DNA from: Lachnospiraceae bacterium AC2031
Lineage (GTDB): Bacteria > Bacillota > Clostridia > Lachnospirales > Lachnospiraceae
Direction of reading: 5' to 3'
Length of the DNA: 64,000 bases
Assembly (NCBI GenBank): GCA_000687975.1
Contig: JIAB01000001.1
Location: forward strand, 2,890,001 to 2,954,000
The notes beneath the pieces were generated by a model that was not told the origin of the DNA, did not search any database, and saw only the letters and a program-made list of their open reading frames with translations. Each line of letters begins with the position of its first letter. Position 1 is the stretch's first letter. The position numbers and the translations under genes are program-made. Positions 1-9,902 of this stretch are shown piece by piece.

Positions 1-1391
<1,391 letters not shown>

Positions 1392-1471
1392 AGAATTTAG
1401 GTAAAGATACGTTTTCTTGATAAAAGTATCATCTGTATGAAGTTTTGAAAGTACAATAAAAGTATTAAATA

Positions 1472-1499
1472 CTCGATCTATTTATAGGTCGAGTTTTTT
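1472..1499 (+). terminator. Terminator of the rRNA operon
   Basis: A 9-bp stem (ctcgatcta pairing with ataggtcgag, with one G-T pair and a ttta loop) at 1472-1493 is followed by a T run. It lies only about 80 bases after the 23S end. The intervening 1392-1471 is AT-rich, too short for a 5S gene and has no 5S-like conserved block. Confidence 0.85.
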
Positions 1500-1505
1500 A
1501 TAAAT

Positions 1506-1576
1506 AGGGGGTTGGTCTACCGGTATGATAGGGGTCTCCAAAACCTTTGGAAGGGGTTCGATTCCCTTACCCCCTG
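1506..1576 (+). tRNA. tRNA-Trp (anticodon CCA)
   Basis: The sequence folds as a 71-nt cloverleaf. The acceptor stem agggggt/accccct closes it, with discriminator G. The anticodon arm ggggt-ctccaaa-acctt has CCA at 34-36, the variable loop has 4 nt, and the T arm agggg-ttcgatt-ccctt has a standard T loop. The D stem has three pairs. The 3' CCA is not encoded. The gene starts 7 bases after the rRNA terminator. Confidence 0.93.
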
Positions 1577-1589
1577 AATTGAAAACGAA

Positions 1590-1628
1590 GTTCTGAAATG
1601 GTATAATTCCATTTTAGAACTTTTTTTT
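1590..1628 (+). terminator. Terminator after tRNA-Trp
   Basis: A 12-bp inverted repeat (gttctgaaatgg / ccattttagaac, loop tataatt) is followed by eight T. It separates the tRNA from the dehydrogenase gene that starts 53 bases later. Confidence 0.9.
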
Positions 1629-1680
1629 GTTTTATAATTTGTTTTCATTTCATTTCTACTAATAAAGGAGAACTTAGAAG

Positions 1681-2721
1681 ATGAGTAATATAAGAATAGC
1701 ATTTTTTGATGCTAAGGATTATGATAGAGATTCTTTTATTAAAGCTAATAATAAGAATGAATATGATATAACATATTTTGAGACCAGACTTTCTGAGGAT
1801 ACGGTCCGTTTGGCTGACGGATATGATGCTGTATGTGTATTTGTTAATGATGATATTAATAAAGAAGTTATTGATAAGCTGGTTGAGATGAATGTTAAGC
1901 TTATAGCTTTGAGATGTGCAGGCTATAATAATGTAGATATTAGTTATGCATATGAGAAGATTCATGTTGTTCGTGTTCCGGCTTATTCGCCTTATGCTGT
2001 TGCTGAGCATGCTATGGCGCTTCTTCTTACTTCTGTTAGAAGAATCCATAAAGCGTATATACGTACGAAAGATTTCAATTTCAGCCTTAATGGACTTACT
2101 GGATTTGATTTACATGGTAAGACTGTTGGTGTTGTTGGTACTGGTAAAATTGGACGTATATTTATTGATATATGTAGAGGATTTGGTATGAATATCATTG
2201 CCTATGATAAGTTTCCAGCTGAAGGTAGTGGTATAGATTATGTGTCACTTGATGAGCTTTGGAAGCGTAGTGATATCATATCATTTCATTGCCCACTTAC
2301 AGATGAAAATCATCATATGGTAAATGCTGATTCTATAGATAAGATGAAGAAGGGGGTTGTTCTTATCAATACGTCAAGAGGCGCTCTTATTGATGCCGAG
2401 GCTCTTGTTGAGGGAATTAAGCAGCGTAAGATTGGTGCTGCGTGTCTTGATGTATATGAGGAGGAATCAAATGTATTCTTCCATGATTATTCGAATCATA
2501 TAGTGAATGATGATATTTTGGCCAGACTTATCTCTATGCCAAATGTAATCGTAACCTCGCATCAGGCATTTCTTACGCAGGAAGCTCTTGCAAATATTGC
2601 AGATACAACTCTGGATAATGTAAAGAGCTTTTTTAAAGAAGGATTTAGTGGTAATGAAATCTGCTACAAATGTGATCGTCTTGATTCTTGTAACCAGGAA
2701 CATAAGAAGAAATGTTTTTAA
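1681..2721 (+). CDS. ldhA: D-lactate dehydrogenase (NAD-dependent)
   Basis: This 346-residue member of the D-2-hydroxyacid dehydrogenase family should reduce pyruvate to D-lactate in the cytosol, recycling NADH during fermentation. The Rossmann nucleotide loop GVVGTGKIGR is at about 149-158. The substrate-binding Arg is R233 in NTSRGALID, and the catalytic His is H294 in TSHQAFLTQEA. Stretches such as VPAYSPYAVAEHA and DVYEEESNVFF match the E. coli LdhA type rather than phosphoglycerate or hydroxypyruvate enzymes. An AAAGGAGA ribosome site lies 9 bases before the ATG. Odd feature: the C-terminus extends past the usual end with four cysteines in about 18 residues. The gene stands alone between the tRNA terminator and the next gene. 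Confidence 0.9.
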   Translation: MSNIRIAFFDAKDYDRDSFIKANNKNEYDITYFETRLSEDTVRLADGYDAVCVFVNDDINKEVIDKLVEMNVKLIALRCAGYNNVDISYAYEKIHVVRVPAYSPYAVAEHAMALLLTSVRRIHKAYIRTKDFNFSLNGLTGFDLHGKTVGVVGTGKIGRIFIDICRGFGMNIIAYDKFPAEGSGIDYVSLDELWKRSDIISFHCPLTDENHHMVNADSIDKMKKGVVLINTSRGALIDAEALVEGIKQRKIGAACLDVYEEESNVFFHDYSNHIVNDDILARLISMPNVIVTSHQAFLTQEALANIADTTLDNVKSFFKEGFSGNEICYKCDRLDSCNQEHKKKCF

Positions 2722-2824
2722 TTGCTTTTGATTTATTGCCTAAATGAGCATATAATATGACTAAAATGGTAATACAAAGAGTCTTAAATTAGGGGTATAT
2801 ATGACTCTTGTGGAGAGTGCAATA

Positions 2825-4201
2825 ATGAATAAACTTGATAAGCTTAAAAAGAGGGGAATATCACTTAGAAATCTTAACATTGTTATGTTGGGCCTTGCTA
2901 TTCTTATATCGGCCATTCTGATATGGGCCATGAATAGGACGGATTCATTATATAGAAGGACTCATGAATTTACTCAGAATCTTCTTCAATGGAGGCAGGA
3001 TTCATATGATCTGCAGGTAGGCTCAGATTATCTTACTGAACAAGTCAGGTATTTTGCAGTTACTGGAGATAGAACATTTCTGGATAATTATTTTGAGGAA
3101 GCTTTGGTTACTCAGAGAAGAGAAAAGGCGCTTGATAAGTTAAAGCAAAATCATGACAATTCTGAAGCTGTAGCTGAGCTTACTTCGGCTATGAATGAGT
3201 CGATACAATTAATGAATCTTGAATATTATTCTATGGTTCTTACTATAGAAGGATATGGCTATGATATAAATGAATTTCCGGAAGAACTTCAATCAGTTGA
3301 ACTTACGGATAAAGATGAGGCGTTATCGGATCCTGAGAAGAAGAGTCTTGCTATAAAGTATCTCTTTCACGATGACTATCTTACGTCTAAGCGTCGAATA
3401 TCTAATGATATGAACGATTGCCTTGATCGACTAGAATATGAAGTTGCTGCCAGTCAGTCAAAAGTTGCTGATCAGCTTAGTAAGCAGGTGGATTTAGAAC
3501 ATTTTTTGACTTTTGTTCTTATCGGTATAATGCTTGGTATTGTTTTAGCAACGTCGGTACTTGTATTCAGACCGCTTCGAAACTGTGTGGATCTTATTCG
3601 TAAGGATTATGAGATTCCGCTTAAGGGAGCTTATGAGGTTAGGTTCCTTGCCAAGAATTATAACCTTATGTACTATACAACGAAGGAAAATGAGAACAAG
3701 CTTAACTTTGACGCAAATCATGATAAGATGACTGGTCTATATAATAGAAGAGGTTATGATTTCTTCCTTCATAATGTTGATATGGAGACTTCAACACTTA
3801 TGATCATTGATCTGGATAAGTTTAAAGAAGTTAATGATACATATGGCCATGATGTGGGGGACAAGGTAATAATAAAAGCTGCTAAGATAATACAAAATAG
3901 TTTCCGTACCCAGGACTATGTATGTCGTATAGGTGGAGATGAGTTTGCAGTAATTATGATAAGATCTGATTCATCTATGAAGGATCTTATAACTCGTAAA
4001 GTGAATCTGATAAATGAGAAGATTGGTACTGCAGAGGAAGAAGAAGGCATTCCTTCGGTATCCTGCAGCGTTGGCGTAGCATTTGGCCGTGTTGGACTAA
4101 GTGTAAGTGATCTCTTTAAACGAGCTGACAGCGCATTATATAACACGAAAAAATCTGGTCGTAAGGGCGTATCATTTTACTCAAAGAAAAATGAAGCATA
4201 A
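2825..4201 (+). CDS. Membrane-anchored diguanylate cyclase (GGDEF)
   Basis: The protein has a short cytosolic N-terminus, a first membrane helix (NIVMLGLAILISAILIWAM), an extracytoplasmic helical region of about 190 residues, a second helix (FLTFVLIGIMLGIVLATSV) and a C-terminal GGDEF domain. The active-site motif RIGGDEF is intact (about residues 370-374). An RTQD inhibitory-site motif (RxxD) lies five residues before it, so the enzyme should make cyclic-di-GMP from two GTP and be product-inhibited. The extracytoplasmic region looks like a four-helix sensor of unknown ligand. The ATG at 2825 is preferred because GGAGAG lies 7 bases upstream. An in-frame ATG at 2801 with a weaker AGGGG would add eight residues. 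Confidence 0.88.
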   Translation: MNKLDKLKKRGISLRNLNIVMLGLAILISAILIWAMNRTDSLYRRTHEFTQNLLQWRQDSYDLQVGSDYLTEQVRYFAVTGDRTFLDNYFEEALVTQRREKALDKLKQNHDNSEAVAELTSAMNESIQLMNLEYYSMVLTIEGYGYDINEFPEELQSVELTDKDEALSDPEKKSLAIKYLFHDDYLTSKRRISNDMNDCLDRLEYEVAASQSKVADQLSKQVDLEHFLTFVLIGIMLGIVLATSVLVFRPLRNCVDLIRKDYEIPLKGAYEVRFLAKNYNLMYYTTKENENKLNFDANHDKMTGLYNRRGYDFFLHNVDMETSTLMIIDLDKFKEVNDTYGHDVGDKVIIKAAKIIQNSFRTQDYVCRIGGDEFAVIMIRSDSSMKDLITRKVNLINEKIGTAEEEEGIPSVSCSVGVAFGRVGLSVSDLFKRADSALYNTKKSGRKGVSFYSKKNEA

Positions 4202-4240
4202 GCATTTTGAGAATCATAAGTATGAAAATACTTCGATTGA

Positions 4241-4264
4241 AAGGGACGGGAAACCGTTCCTTTT
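4241..4264 (+). terminator. Terminator after the GGDEF gene
   Basis: The stem gggacgg / ccgttcc has a gaaa tetraloop and is followed by TTTT. It lies about 40 bases after the cyclase stop codon. Confidence 0.75.
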
Positions 4265-4275
4265 GCTTATTATGG

Positions 4276-4335
4276 CAACATTTGTAAAGAAAATCGCAAG
4301 ATATGAAAAGTATTAGCAAATATCTTTATGATAAT
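4276..4335 (+). promoter_or_regulatory. Predicted arabinose-regulon promoter A (21-bp direct repeats)
   Basis: Two direct half-sites, CAACATTTG at 4276-4284 and CAAGATATG at 4297-4305, are exactly 21 bp apart. A GATAAT box at 4330-4335 follows. The same geometry recurs before three other operons (5434, 17594, 24707). This is the layout expected for an AraC-family activator whose proximal half-site overlaps the -35 region. The promoter would drive the GH43 gene. Confidence 0.6.
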
Positions 4336-4395
4336 ATTAGAATGTATTAGTATAAGAAATCGGAGCGTTTGGACGCTAAAGAAAAGAGGGTTAAT

Positions 4396-5379
4396 ATGAG
4401 AAAGAATGAGAGAAAGCCGCTTGTAACAAACATTTTTACAGCTGATCCATCAGCACATGTTTTTGATGGTAAGATTTATGTTTATCCATCTCATGATATG
4501 GATATCGAGATGGAAGAGGATGATGACGGTGAGCAGTACAGAATGGAAGATTATCATGTTCTGTCTATGGATTCACTTGATAGCACTTGTGTTGATAATG
4601 GAGTTGCTCTTCATGAGAAGGATGTTCCATGGGTATCAAGACAGATGTGGGCTCCAGACGCTGTAAAAGTTAATGATAAATATTATCTTGTTTTCCCTGC
4701 AAAGGATAAGGACGACATTTTCAGAATTGGTGTTGCAGAATCAGATTCACCAGTTGGTCCATTTGTTGCTCAGGAAAACTATATTGAAGGAAGCTACAGC
4801 ATTGATCCTGCTGTATTTGTAGATGATGACGGAAAGATTTACTGCTACAATGGTGGTCTCTGGGGAGGTCAGCTTGAGATGTGGCAGTCAGGAAGCTTCA
4901 ATCCTGATGAGAGAAGACCAGAGGGAAATGAAAAGTCTATTGGACCTTTAGTTGCTGAGTTCAAAGAGGATATGACAGGCTTTAAGGCTGCTCCTAAGAT
5001 GATCGAGATCCTTGATGAGAACGGTGCTCCTATAACAGCAGGTGATGAAGATAGAAGATACTTTGAGGGTCCATGGCTTCACAAGTTTAATGGCAAGTAT
5101 TATCTCTCATATTCAACAGGTACAACACATTATCTCTGCTATGCAGAAGGTACAAATCCATATGGCCCATTTACTTATAAGGGAAGACTTATGGAGCCAG
5201 TTATTGGATGGACAACTCATCATTCAATCGTTGAGATTGAAGGAGAGTGGTATCTGTTCTATCATGACAGCTCTATGTCAGATGGATGCTCACATAAGAG
5301 ATGTGTTAAGTATACAAAGCTTAATATCGCTGAGGACGGTACTATTGAGACTATCGTTCCTTACGATCACGAGAAATAA
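4396..5379 (+). CDS. Glycoside hydrolase family 43 (arabinosidase/xylosidase-type)
   Basis: This is a GH43 five-bladed propeller enzyme of about 327 residues. It shows the three acidic positions of the family: Asp in TADPSAHVFDG (about residue 17), Asp in SIDPAVFVDDDG and Glu in YFEGPWLHKFNG. There is no signal peptide, so it should cleave imported arabino- or xylo-oligosaccharides in the cytosol. Its predicted promoter belongs to the same set as the arabinose genes, which favours an arabinofuranosidase-like role; the exact substrate cannot be read from sequence. The ATG at 4396 has AGAGGG 5 bases upstream. A TTG at 4369 would add nine residues but has no good ribosome site. Confidence 0.88.
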   Translation: MRKNERKPLVTNIFTADPSAHVFDGKIYVYPSHDMDIEMEEDDDGEQYRMEDYHVLSMDSLDSTCVDNGVALHEKDVPWVSRQMWAPDAVKVNDKYYLVFPAKDKDDIFRIGVAESDSPVGPFVAQENYIEGSYSIDPAVFVDDDGKIYCYNGGLWGGQLEMWQSGSFNPDERRPEGNEKSIGPLVAEFKEDMTGFKAAPKMIEILDENGAPITAGDEDRRYFEGPWLHKFNGKYYLSYSTGTTHYLCYAEGTNPYGPFTYKGRLMEPVIGWTTHHSIVEIEGEWYLFYHDSSMSDGCSHKRCVKYTKLNIAEDGTIETIVPYDHEK

Positions 5380-5433
5380 AACAGGTTTTTGTTATTACAC
5401 CACATATTTTTGATATAAAAACTAAAATATGAG

Positions 5434-5494
5434 CATTATTTGTAAACAAGATGACAACATTTGAAAAGTCTTTATAGAAAACCTGTGTTACTAT
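5434..5494 (+). promoter_or_regulatory. Predicted arabinose-regulon promoter B (21-bp direct repeats)
   Basis: CATTATTTG at 5434-5442 and CAACATTTG at 5455-5463 are 21 bp apart. TACTAT at 5489-5494 begins 34 bp after the start of the proximal repeat. The -10 context tgtgttactatga closely matches promoter C (tgtgttattatga). Transcription would start near 5501, more than 300 bases before the AraB-type gene. Confidence 0.6.
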
Positions 5495-5500
5495 GACTTT

Positions 5501-5669
5501 AGTGAAGGAAACGACTATAGACCAAGTGAAGGTTAAAAGTATTTATATGACAGGGGTGTTTTATTTACTTTAAGATTCACACATGTTTCCTAAGCTATAT
5601 CCCTTCCTTTGGGAGTATTTGATAAGTGTATAAAAGGGAAAACGAGGTTTTTAATGACCTCGTTTTTTC
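5501..5669 (+). ncRNA. Candidate leader RNA or small RNA ending in an intrinsic terminator
   Basis: Between promoter B and the kinase gene lies a stretch of about 170 bases with no convincing ORF. It ends in a strong terminator: aacgaggt / acctcgtt with an 8-base loop at 5641-5664, then a T run. A smaller tccc / ggga hairpin lies near 5610-5622. This could be an attenuated 5' leader of the araB-araD operon or an independent small RNA co-regulated with it. I do not recognise a known riboswitch class. The transcript start is inferred from the predicted -10 box only. Confidence 0.45.
5639..5668 (+). terminator. Intrinsic terminator upstream of araB-type gene
   Basis: Stem aacgaggt (5641-5648) pairs with acctcgtt (5657-5664) and is followed by T residues. 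Its position between promoter B and the next gene means that read-through must be controlled, or that a second promoter is used. Confidence 0.8.
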
Positions 5670-5681
5670 TTTTGCATTTAG

Positions 5682-5722
5682 CATTATTTGTTAAATGGCC
5701 TCTCAACGTAAAAAAATATAAA
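5682..5722 (+). promoter_or_regulatory. Possible second regulon promoter directly before araB-type gene
   Basis: A single good half-site CATTATTTG (5682-5690) is identical to the distal half-site of promoter B. A TATAAA box at 5717-5722 begins 35 bp after it, close to the spacing at the other promoters. The position 21 bp upstream (CGTTTTTTC) matches poorly and overlaps the terminator. This is a weaker candidate than promoters A-D. Confidence 0.3.
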
Positions 5723-5811
5723 AAATAAAGAAAAAAACTGATTTTCCTAAAAGTAACTAGATGGTAGAATATGACTTATATGATTTAAGTAATTACAGGA
5801 GGAATAGTGAA

Positions 5812-7413
5812 ATGGGAGTTAAAGAGATAATCGAAGCAGGAAAAACTGCGATCGGAATAGAATTTGGTTCTACAAGAATCAAGGCTGTACTTGTTGATGA
5901 GAGTGGTAAGCCTCTCGCACAGGGTGGTCATGGCTGGGAGAACCAGTTTGAGAATGGTGTATGGACATATAGTCTTGATATGATATGGAATGGTCTTCAG
6001 GATGCATACGCTGATCTTCTGAAGAATGTTAAAGATGAGTATGATGCTGTCATCACTACAACTGGAGCAATCGGCTTCAGTGCTATGATGCATGGATATA
6101 TGGCGTTTAATCAGAGTGGAGATCTGCTTGTTCCATTTAGAACCTGGAGAAATACAATCACTGAGCAGGCTGCTAAGGAGCTGACTCAGGAATTTGGTTT
6201 CAATATTCCACAGAGATGGAGTATTGCACATCTTCATCAGGCTATTCTTAATAATGAAGAGCATGTAAAGGACATTTCCTTCTTTACAACTCTTGCTGGA
6301 TATATTCATTGGCAGCTTTCAGGTGAGAAGGTACTTGGTGTAGGTGATGCGTCAGGTATGTTCCCAATCGATAGTAAGACAAGAAATTATAATGATGAGT
6401 ATCTTGATAAGTATGATAAGATCCTTATGCAGAAGGGCATCACATGGAATATCAGAGGTATTCTTCCTGAGGTTAGACTTGCAGGTGAGTCTGCTGGTAC
6501 TCTTACAGCTGAGGGAGCTGCAAAGCTTGATGTAAGTGGCAATCTTAAGGCTGGAATTCCAATGTGTCCTCCAGAGGGTGATGCTGGTACAGGTATGGTT
6601 GCTACAAACAGCGTAGCAGTTCGTACAGGTAATGTTTCTGCAGGTACATCTATCTTCGCTATGGTAGTTATGGAGCATGCTCTTAATTCTCTTCATGAGG
6701 AAATCGACGTTGTTACAACTCCTGTAGGCGATGATGTTGCTATGGTACACTGTAACAACTGTACATCTGATATAAATGCATGGGCAAATATCTTCAAGCA
6801 GTATAGCGAGGCTATAGGCGCTCCTGTTGATACTGATAAGCTTTATACAACACTGTTTACTGCAGCACTAGGCGGTGCTCCTGACTGTGGTGGTCTTATG
6901 GGATTTAATTATTTCTCAGGTGAGCCAGTTACAGGTTTCGATGAGGGTAGACCAGTGTTTGCAAGAAAGGTAAATGCAGATTTCTCATTTGCTAACTTTA
7001 TGAGACTTCATCTTTATTCAGCAGTTAGCACACTTAAGGTTGGTCTTGATATCCTTCTTAGAGATGAGGGAGTTAAGGTTGATAAGCTTTTCGGACACGG
7101 CGGATTCTTTAAGACTAAGGAAGTTGGACAGAGAATCATGTCTGCAGCAACAGGCGGTCCTATCACTGTTATGGAGACAGCTGGTGAAGGTGGTGCCTGG
7201 GGTATGGCAGTGCTTGCGCTGTATCTTGTTAAGACAGGCGGTGATGTACTTGGTTCAGAGTCACTTGCAGATTTCCTTAATGGAACAATCTTTGGTGGCG
7301 AAGAGGGAACAACAATCACAGCCAGTGAAGAAGAGATTAAGGGCTTCGATGAATTCATGAAGTCATTTACATCTGCTTACTCACTTGAGAAAGCAGCAAT
7401 CGATACATTATAA
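5812..7413 (+). CDS. araB: FGGY-family carbohydrate kinase, probable L-ribulokinase
   Basis: The protein has 533 residues and the FGGY kinase fold. The N-terminal phosphate loop region is IGIEFGSTRIKAVLVD. The central GNVSAGTSIFAM segment and the C-terminal GGGFFKTK-like region (GHGGFFKTKEVGQ) match this family. Its place immediately before araD and inside an arabinose locus points to phosphorylation of L-ribulose to L-ribulose 5-phosphate. By sequence alone a xylulokinase-like activity cannot be excluded, but a separate xylulokinase lies at 21893. The start at 5812 has AGGAGG 9 bases upstream; an ATG at 5761 in the same frame has no such site. The araD gene follows after 15 bases. Confidence 0.82.
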   Translation: MGVKEIIEAGKTAIGIEFGSTRIKAVLVDESGKPLAQGGHGWENQFENGVWTYSLDMIWNGLQDAYADLLKNVKDEYDAVITTTGAIGFSAMMHGYMAFNQSGDLLVPFRTWRNTITEQAAKELTQEFGFNIPQRWSIAHLHQAILNNEEHVKDISFFTTLAGYIHWQLSGEKVLGVGDASGMFPIDSKTRNYNDEYLDKYDKILMQKGITWNIRGILPEVRLAGESAGTLTAEGAAKLDVSGNLKAGIPMCPPEGDAGTGMVATNSVAVRTGNVSAGTSIFAMVVMEHALNSLHEEIDVVTTPVGDDVAMVHCNNCTSDINAWANIFKQYSEAIGAPVDTDKLYTTLFTAALGGAPDCGGLMGFNYFSGEPVTGFDEGRPVFARKVNADFSFANFMRLHLYSAVSTLKVGLDILLRDEGVKVDKLFGHGGFFKTKEVGQRIMSAATGGPITVMETAGEGGAWGMAVLALYLVKTGGDVLGSESLADFLNGTIFGGEEGTTITASEEEIKGFDEFMKSFTSAYSLEKAAIDTL

Positions 7414-7428
7414 AAACGAGGAGAAATC

Positions 7429-8124
7429 ATGTTAGAGGAATTAAAGATTAAGGTTTTTGAGGCTAATATGGAGCTTCCTAAGAGGGGGCTTGTTACATAC
7501 ACTTGGGGAAATGTAAGTGGTATCGACAGAGAGTCAGGACTCTTTGTTATTAAGCCAAGTGGTGTGGATTATGATACAATGACACCAGATGATATGGTTG
7601 TTATGGATCTTGAAGGAAACAAGGTAGAAGGTAAGTATAAGCCTTCATCTGATACACCTACTCATCTTGAACTTTATAAGAGATATGAGGAGATAGGTGG
7701 TGTAGTTCATACACATAGTACGGAGGCTGTTGCATGGGCACAGGCTGGAAGAAGCATTCCACTCTATGGAACAACTCATGCAGATTATTTCTATGGCGAG
7801 ATTCCTTGTGCAAGAAGTCTTACACCTGAAGAGATTGAAGAAGCTTATGAGAAGAATACTGGTCTTGTTATCATCGAGACCTTCGATGAGAGAGGTCTCA
7901 ATCCTATGTATACACCAGGTGTTCTTTGTACAAATCATGGCCCATTTACCTGGGGCAAGGATGCTGCTGAGGCTGTACATAATGCAGTAGTTCTTGAAGA
8001 GGTTGCTAAGATGGCTCTTAAGACTGAGCTCATCAATCCAAATGTTAAAACCGCGCCAGATTGCATAAGAGATAAGCATTTCTTCCGCAAGCATGGTGCC
8101 AATGCCTATTACGGTCAGAATTAA
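7429..8124 (+). CDS. araD: L-ribulose-5-phosphate 4-epimerase
   Basis: This 231-residue class II aldolase-like protein converts L-ribulose 5-phosphate to D-xylulose 5-phosphate in the cytosol, joining arabinose catabolism to the pentose phosphate pathway. The zinc-binding HTHS motif in [16 protein letters not shown], the phosphate-site segment [10 protein letters not shown] and the third metal His in [10 protein letters not shown] are all visible. Length and motifs fit AraD throughout. A GAGGAGAA site precedes the ATG. A short hairpin (atcacc-gatt-ggtgat, 8132-8147) without a T run separates it from the regulator gene, so partial read-through is likely. Confidence 0.95.
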   Translation: MLEELKIKVFEANMELPKRGLVTYTWGNVSGIDRESGLFVIKPSGVDYDTMTPDDMVVMDLEGNKVEGKYKPSSDTPTHLELYKRYEEIGGVVHTHSTEAVAWAQAGRSIPLYGTTHADYFYGEIPCARSLTPEEIEEAYEKNTGLVIIETFDERGLNPMYTPGVLCTNHGPFTWGKDAAEAVHNAVVLEEVAKMALKTELINPNVKTAPDCIRDKHFFRKHGANAYYGQN

Positions 8125-8162
8125 TTGAAGAATCACCGATTGGTGATCTTATAAGAGGTCAC

Positions 8163-9881
8163 ATGATTAAAGTTTTTCTTGTTGAAGATGAATATGCGAT
8201 CCGTGAAGGAATAAAGAAATCCGTGAATTGGGAAGCAAATGGCTACACCCTTGTGGGCGAAGCAGGAGATGGCGAGATGGCATTTCCTAAGATCGTCAAG
8301 GCGAAGCCGGATATCCTGATCACGGATATTCGTATGCCTTTTATGGACGGACTTGAACTGTCCCGTCTTGTTAAGAAGGAGATTCCTAACATTAAGATAG
8401 TTGTGCTCAGTGGTTATGATGATTTTAACTATGCTAAGCAGGCTATCTCTATTGGCGTGGAAGAGTATATTCTGAAGCCTGTATCTGGGGAGACACTTCT
8501 GGCTGAGCTTGGAAAGATTGCTGATACAATAAATGCTCAGCGTCAGGAGAACCAGGCTAAAGAGAAGTATCTCCGCGATATGGAAGAAATCCGTACCCTT
8601 GCAAAGCAGAAGTTTATTCATGATACCATCGATGGAAAGCTTTCTATGCAGGAGTCATTAGAGCAGGGACGTGATCTTGGTATAGATATTACAGCTACAT
8701 ATTATTCTATAGTTCTTTTCCAGGCCTTTCCAAGGTCGAAGTCCAGTGCTGCTGGTGGGGCAGAGTTTGATGTGGCTGAGTATTCAGGCGTCAGCGAGGA
8801 TATATATAGTAGTATAAAAGATGCTTTTTCTGATTCTAAGGATGTTTATCTATATGAACAGGTTGGAGATGTTTTATGCTTTCTTGGAAAATCTGATTCA
8901 TTAGACGAGATGACACGTAATTCAGAAAAAGGAATGAATTCAATCAAAGACATTATGTCAACCTATCCTGACTGGATCTATTTTATCTCAGTTGGTAAAC
9001 CGGTGGAGAGGATTCGAGATGTTAATTCTTCCTATCGTGATGCCAGCAGGAAATTTGCTGAAAGATATATGCTGGATGACAGCTTTATCTTCTATGGTGA
9101 GGATGGAGATAATAGAGAGAAGATAAGAGAAAAGGTTTCTGCTGAGAAGAAGGATTCCACAGATACCCTTGTTGATATTAATTCTCTAGATATAAATACT
9201 CTTGATATTGGTGGTATTGATATCAAGATGGTATCTCAGAAGACCATATTCCATTTCCTTAGAAATGGTACTCTGGGTGAGATTGACGACCTGGTAGATG
9301 AGTACTTCACAAGTCTTGGAGATGAGGCTTTGGAGTCCCTGATGCTTCGACAATACGTGCTTATGGAAGCGCTCATAAGTGGAATGGCATTTCTCGACAG
9401 CATGAATGTAAGCAAGGAAAAGTCTTCCGAAATACTGGGAGAATTGACTGATCCAGTGAAGTTCGTGGATTCGGTGGACAAGGCGAAGGATTATATTACA
9501 AGAATACTTCGTTCACTTATTGATTATAGAAATCAGGTGTCAGATAAGAAGTATACTGAGATCATCGATAAAGCCAGAGAGTTTATTCAGGATAACTATA
9601 AGAATGATGAAATGTCACTTCAGACAGTTGCGTCCTATGTAAATGTCAGCTCCAATCATTTCAGTGCTATATTTAGAAGGGAAACTGGAGAGACCTTCAT
9701 TGATTATCTGACCAGAGTTAGAATGGATAATGCTAAGGATCTTTTGACCTGCACATCTATGAAGACTTCAGAGATTGGCTTTGAGGTTGGATATAAGGAT
9801 CCTCATTATTTCAGTTATATATTTAAAAAGACAATCGGTATGTCACCTAAGGAATACCGTCGTATGAAGAAAGATTCGTAG
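8163..9881 (+). CDS. YesN-like response regulator with AraC DNA-binding domain
   Basis: The 572-residue protein has an N-terminal receiver domain (about 1-122) with the phospho-acceptor Asp at D55 (ITDIRMPFMDG). A long middle region follows, with an Asp/Ile-rich linker near 335-355. The C-terminal AraC/XylS double helix-turn-helix is at about 470-572 (LQTVASYVNVSSNHFSAIF ... EIGFEVGYKDPHYFSYIFK). It pairs with the histidine kinase that begins 21 bases downstream. Proteins of this type bind direct-repeat half-sites. The 21-bp-spaced repeats before the GH43, araB-type, transaldolase and ABC operons are plausible targets, so it is the best candidate for the pentose regulon activator. Confidence 0.9.
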   Translation: MIKVFLVEDEYAIREGIKKSVNWEANGYTLVGEAGDGEMAFPKIVKAKPDILITDIRMPFMDGLELSRLVKKEIPNIKIVVLSGYDDFNYAKQAISIGVEEYILKPVSGETLLAELGKIADTINAQRQENQAKEKYLRDMEEIRTLAKQKFIHDTIDGKLSMQESLEQGRDLGIDITATYYSIVLFQAFPRSKSSAAGGAEFDVAEYSGVSEDIYSSIKDAFSDSKDVYLYEQVGDVLCFLGKSDSLDEMTRNSEKGMNSIKDIMSTYPDWIYFISVGKPVERIRDVNSSYRDASRKFAERYMLDDSFIFYGEDGDNREKIREKVSAEKKDSTDTLVDINSLDINTLDIGGIDIKMVSQKTIFHFLRNGTLGEIDDLVDEYFTSLGDEALESLMLRQYVLMEALISGMAFLDSMNVSKEKSSEILGELTDPVKFVDSVDKAKDYITRILRSLIDYRNQVSDKKYTEIIDKAREFIQDNYKNDEMSLQTVASYVNVSSNHFSAIFRRETGETFIDYLTRVRMDNAKDLLTCTSMKTSEIGFEVGYKDPHYFSYIFKKTIGMSPKEYRRMKKDS

Positions 9882-9902
9882 ATCTTTTAAGAGGCAGAGA
9901 AG

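Noticed and set aside
1392-1471. Possible 5S rRNA gene after 23S
   Set aside because: The space before the terminator is about 80 bases, shorter than a 5S gene, and lacks the conserved 5S blocks.
5501-5669. Known riboswitch such as a cyclic-di-GMP or purine class
   Set aside because: The conserved core sequences of those classes could not be recognised; only the terminator is certain.
5785-6750. Long antisense ORFs opposite araB and other genes
   Set aside because: They mirror codon bias of the real genes, have no ribosome sites and show no recognisable domains.
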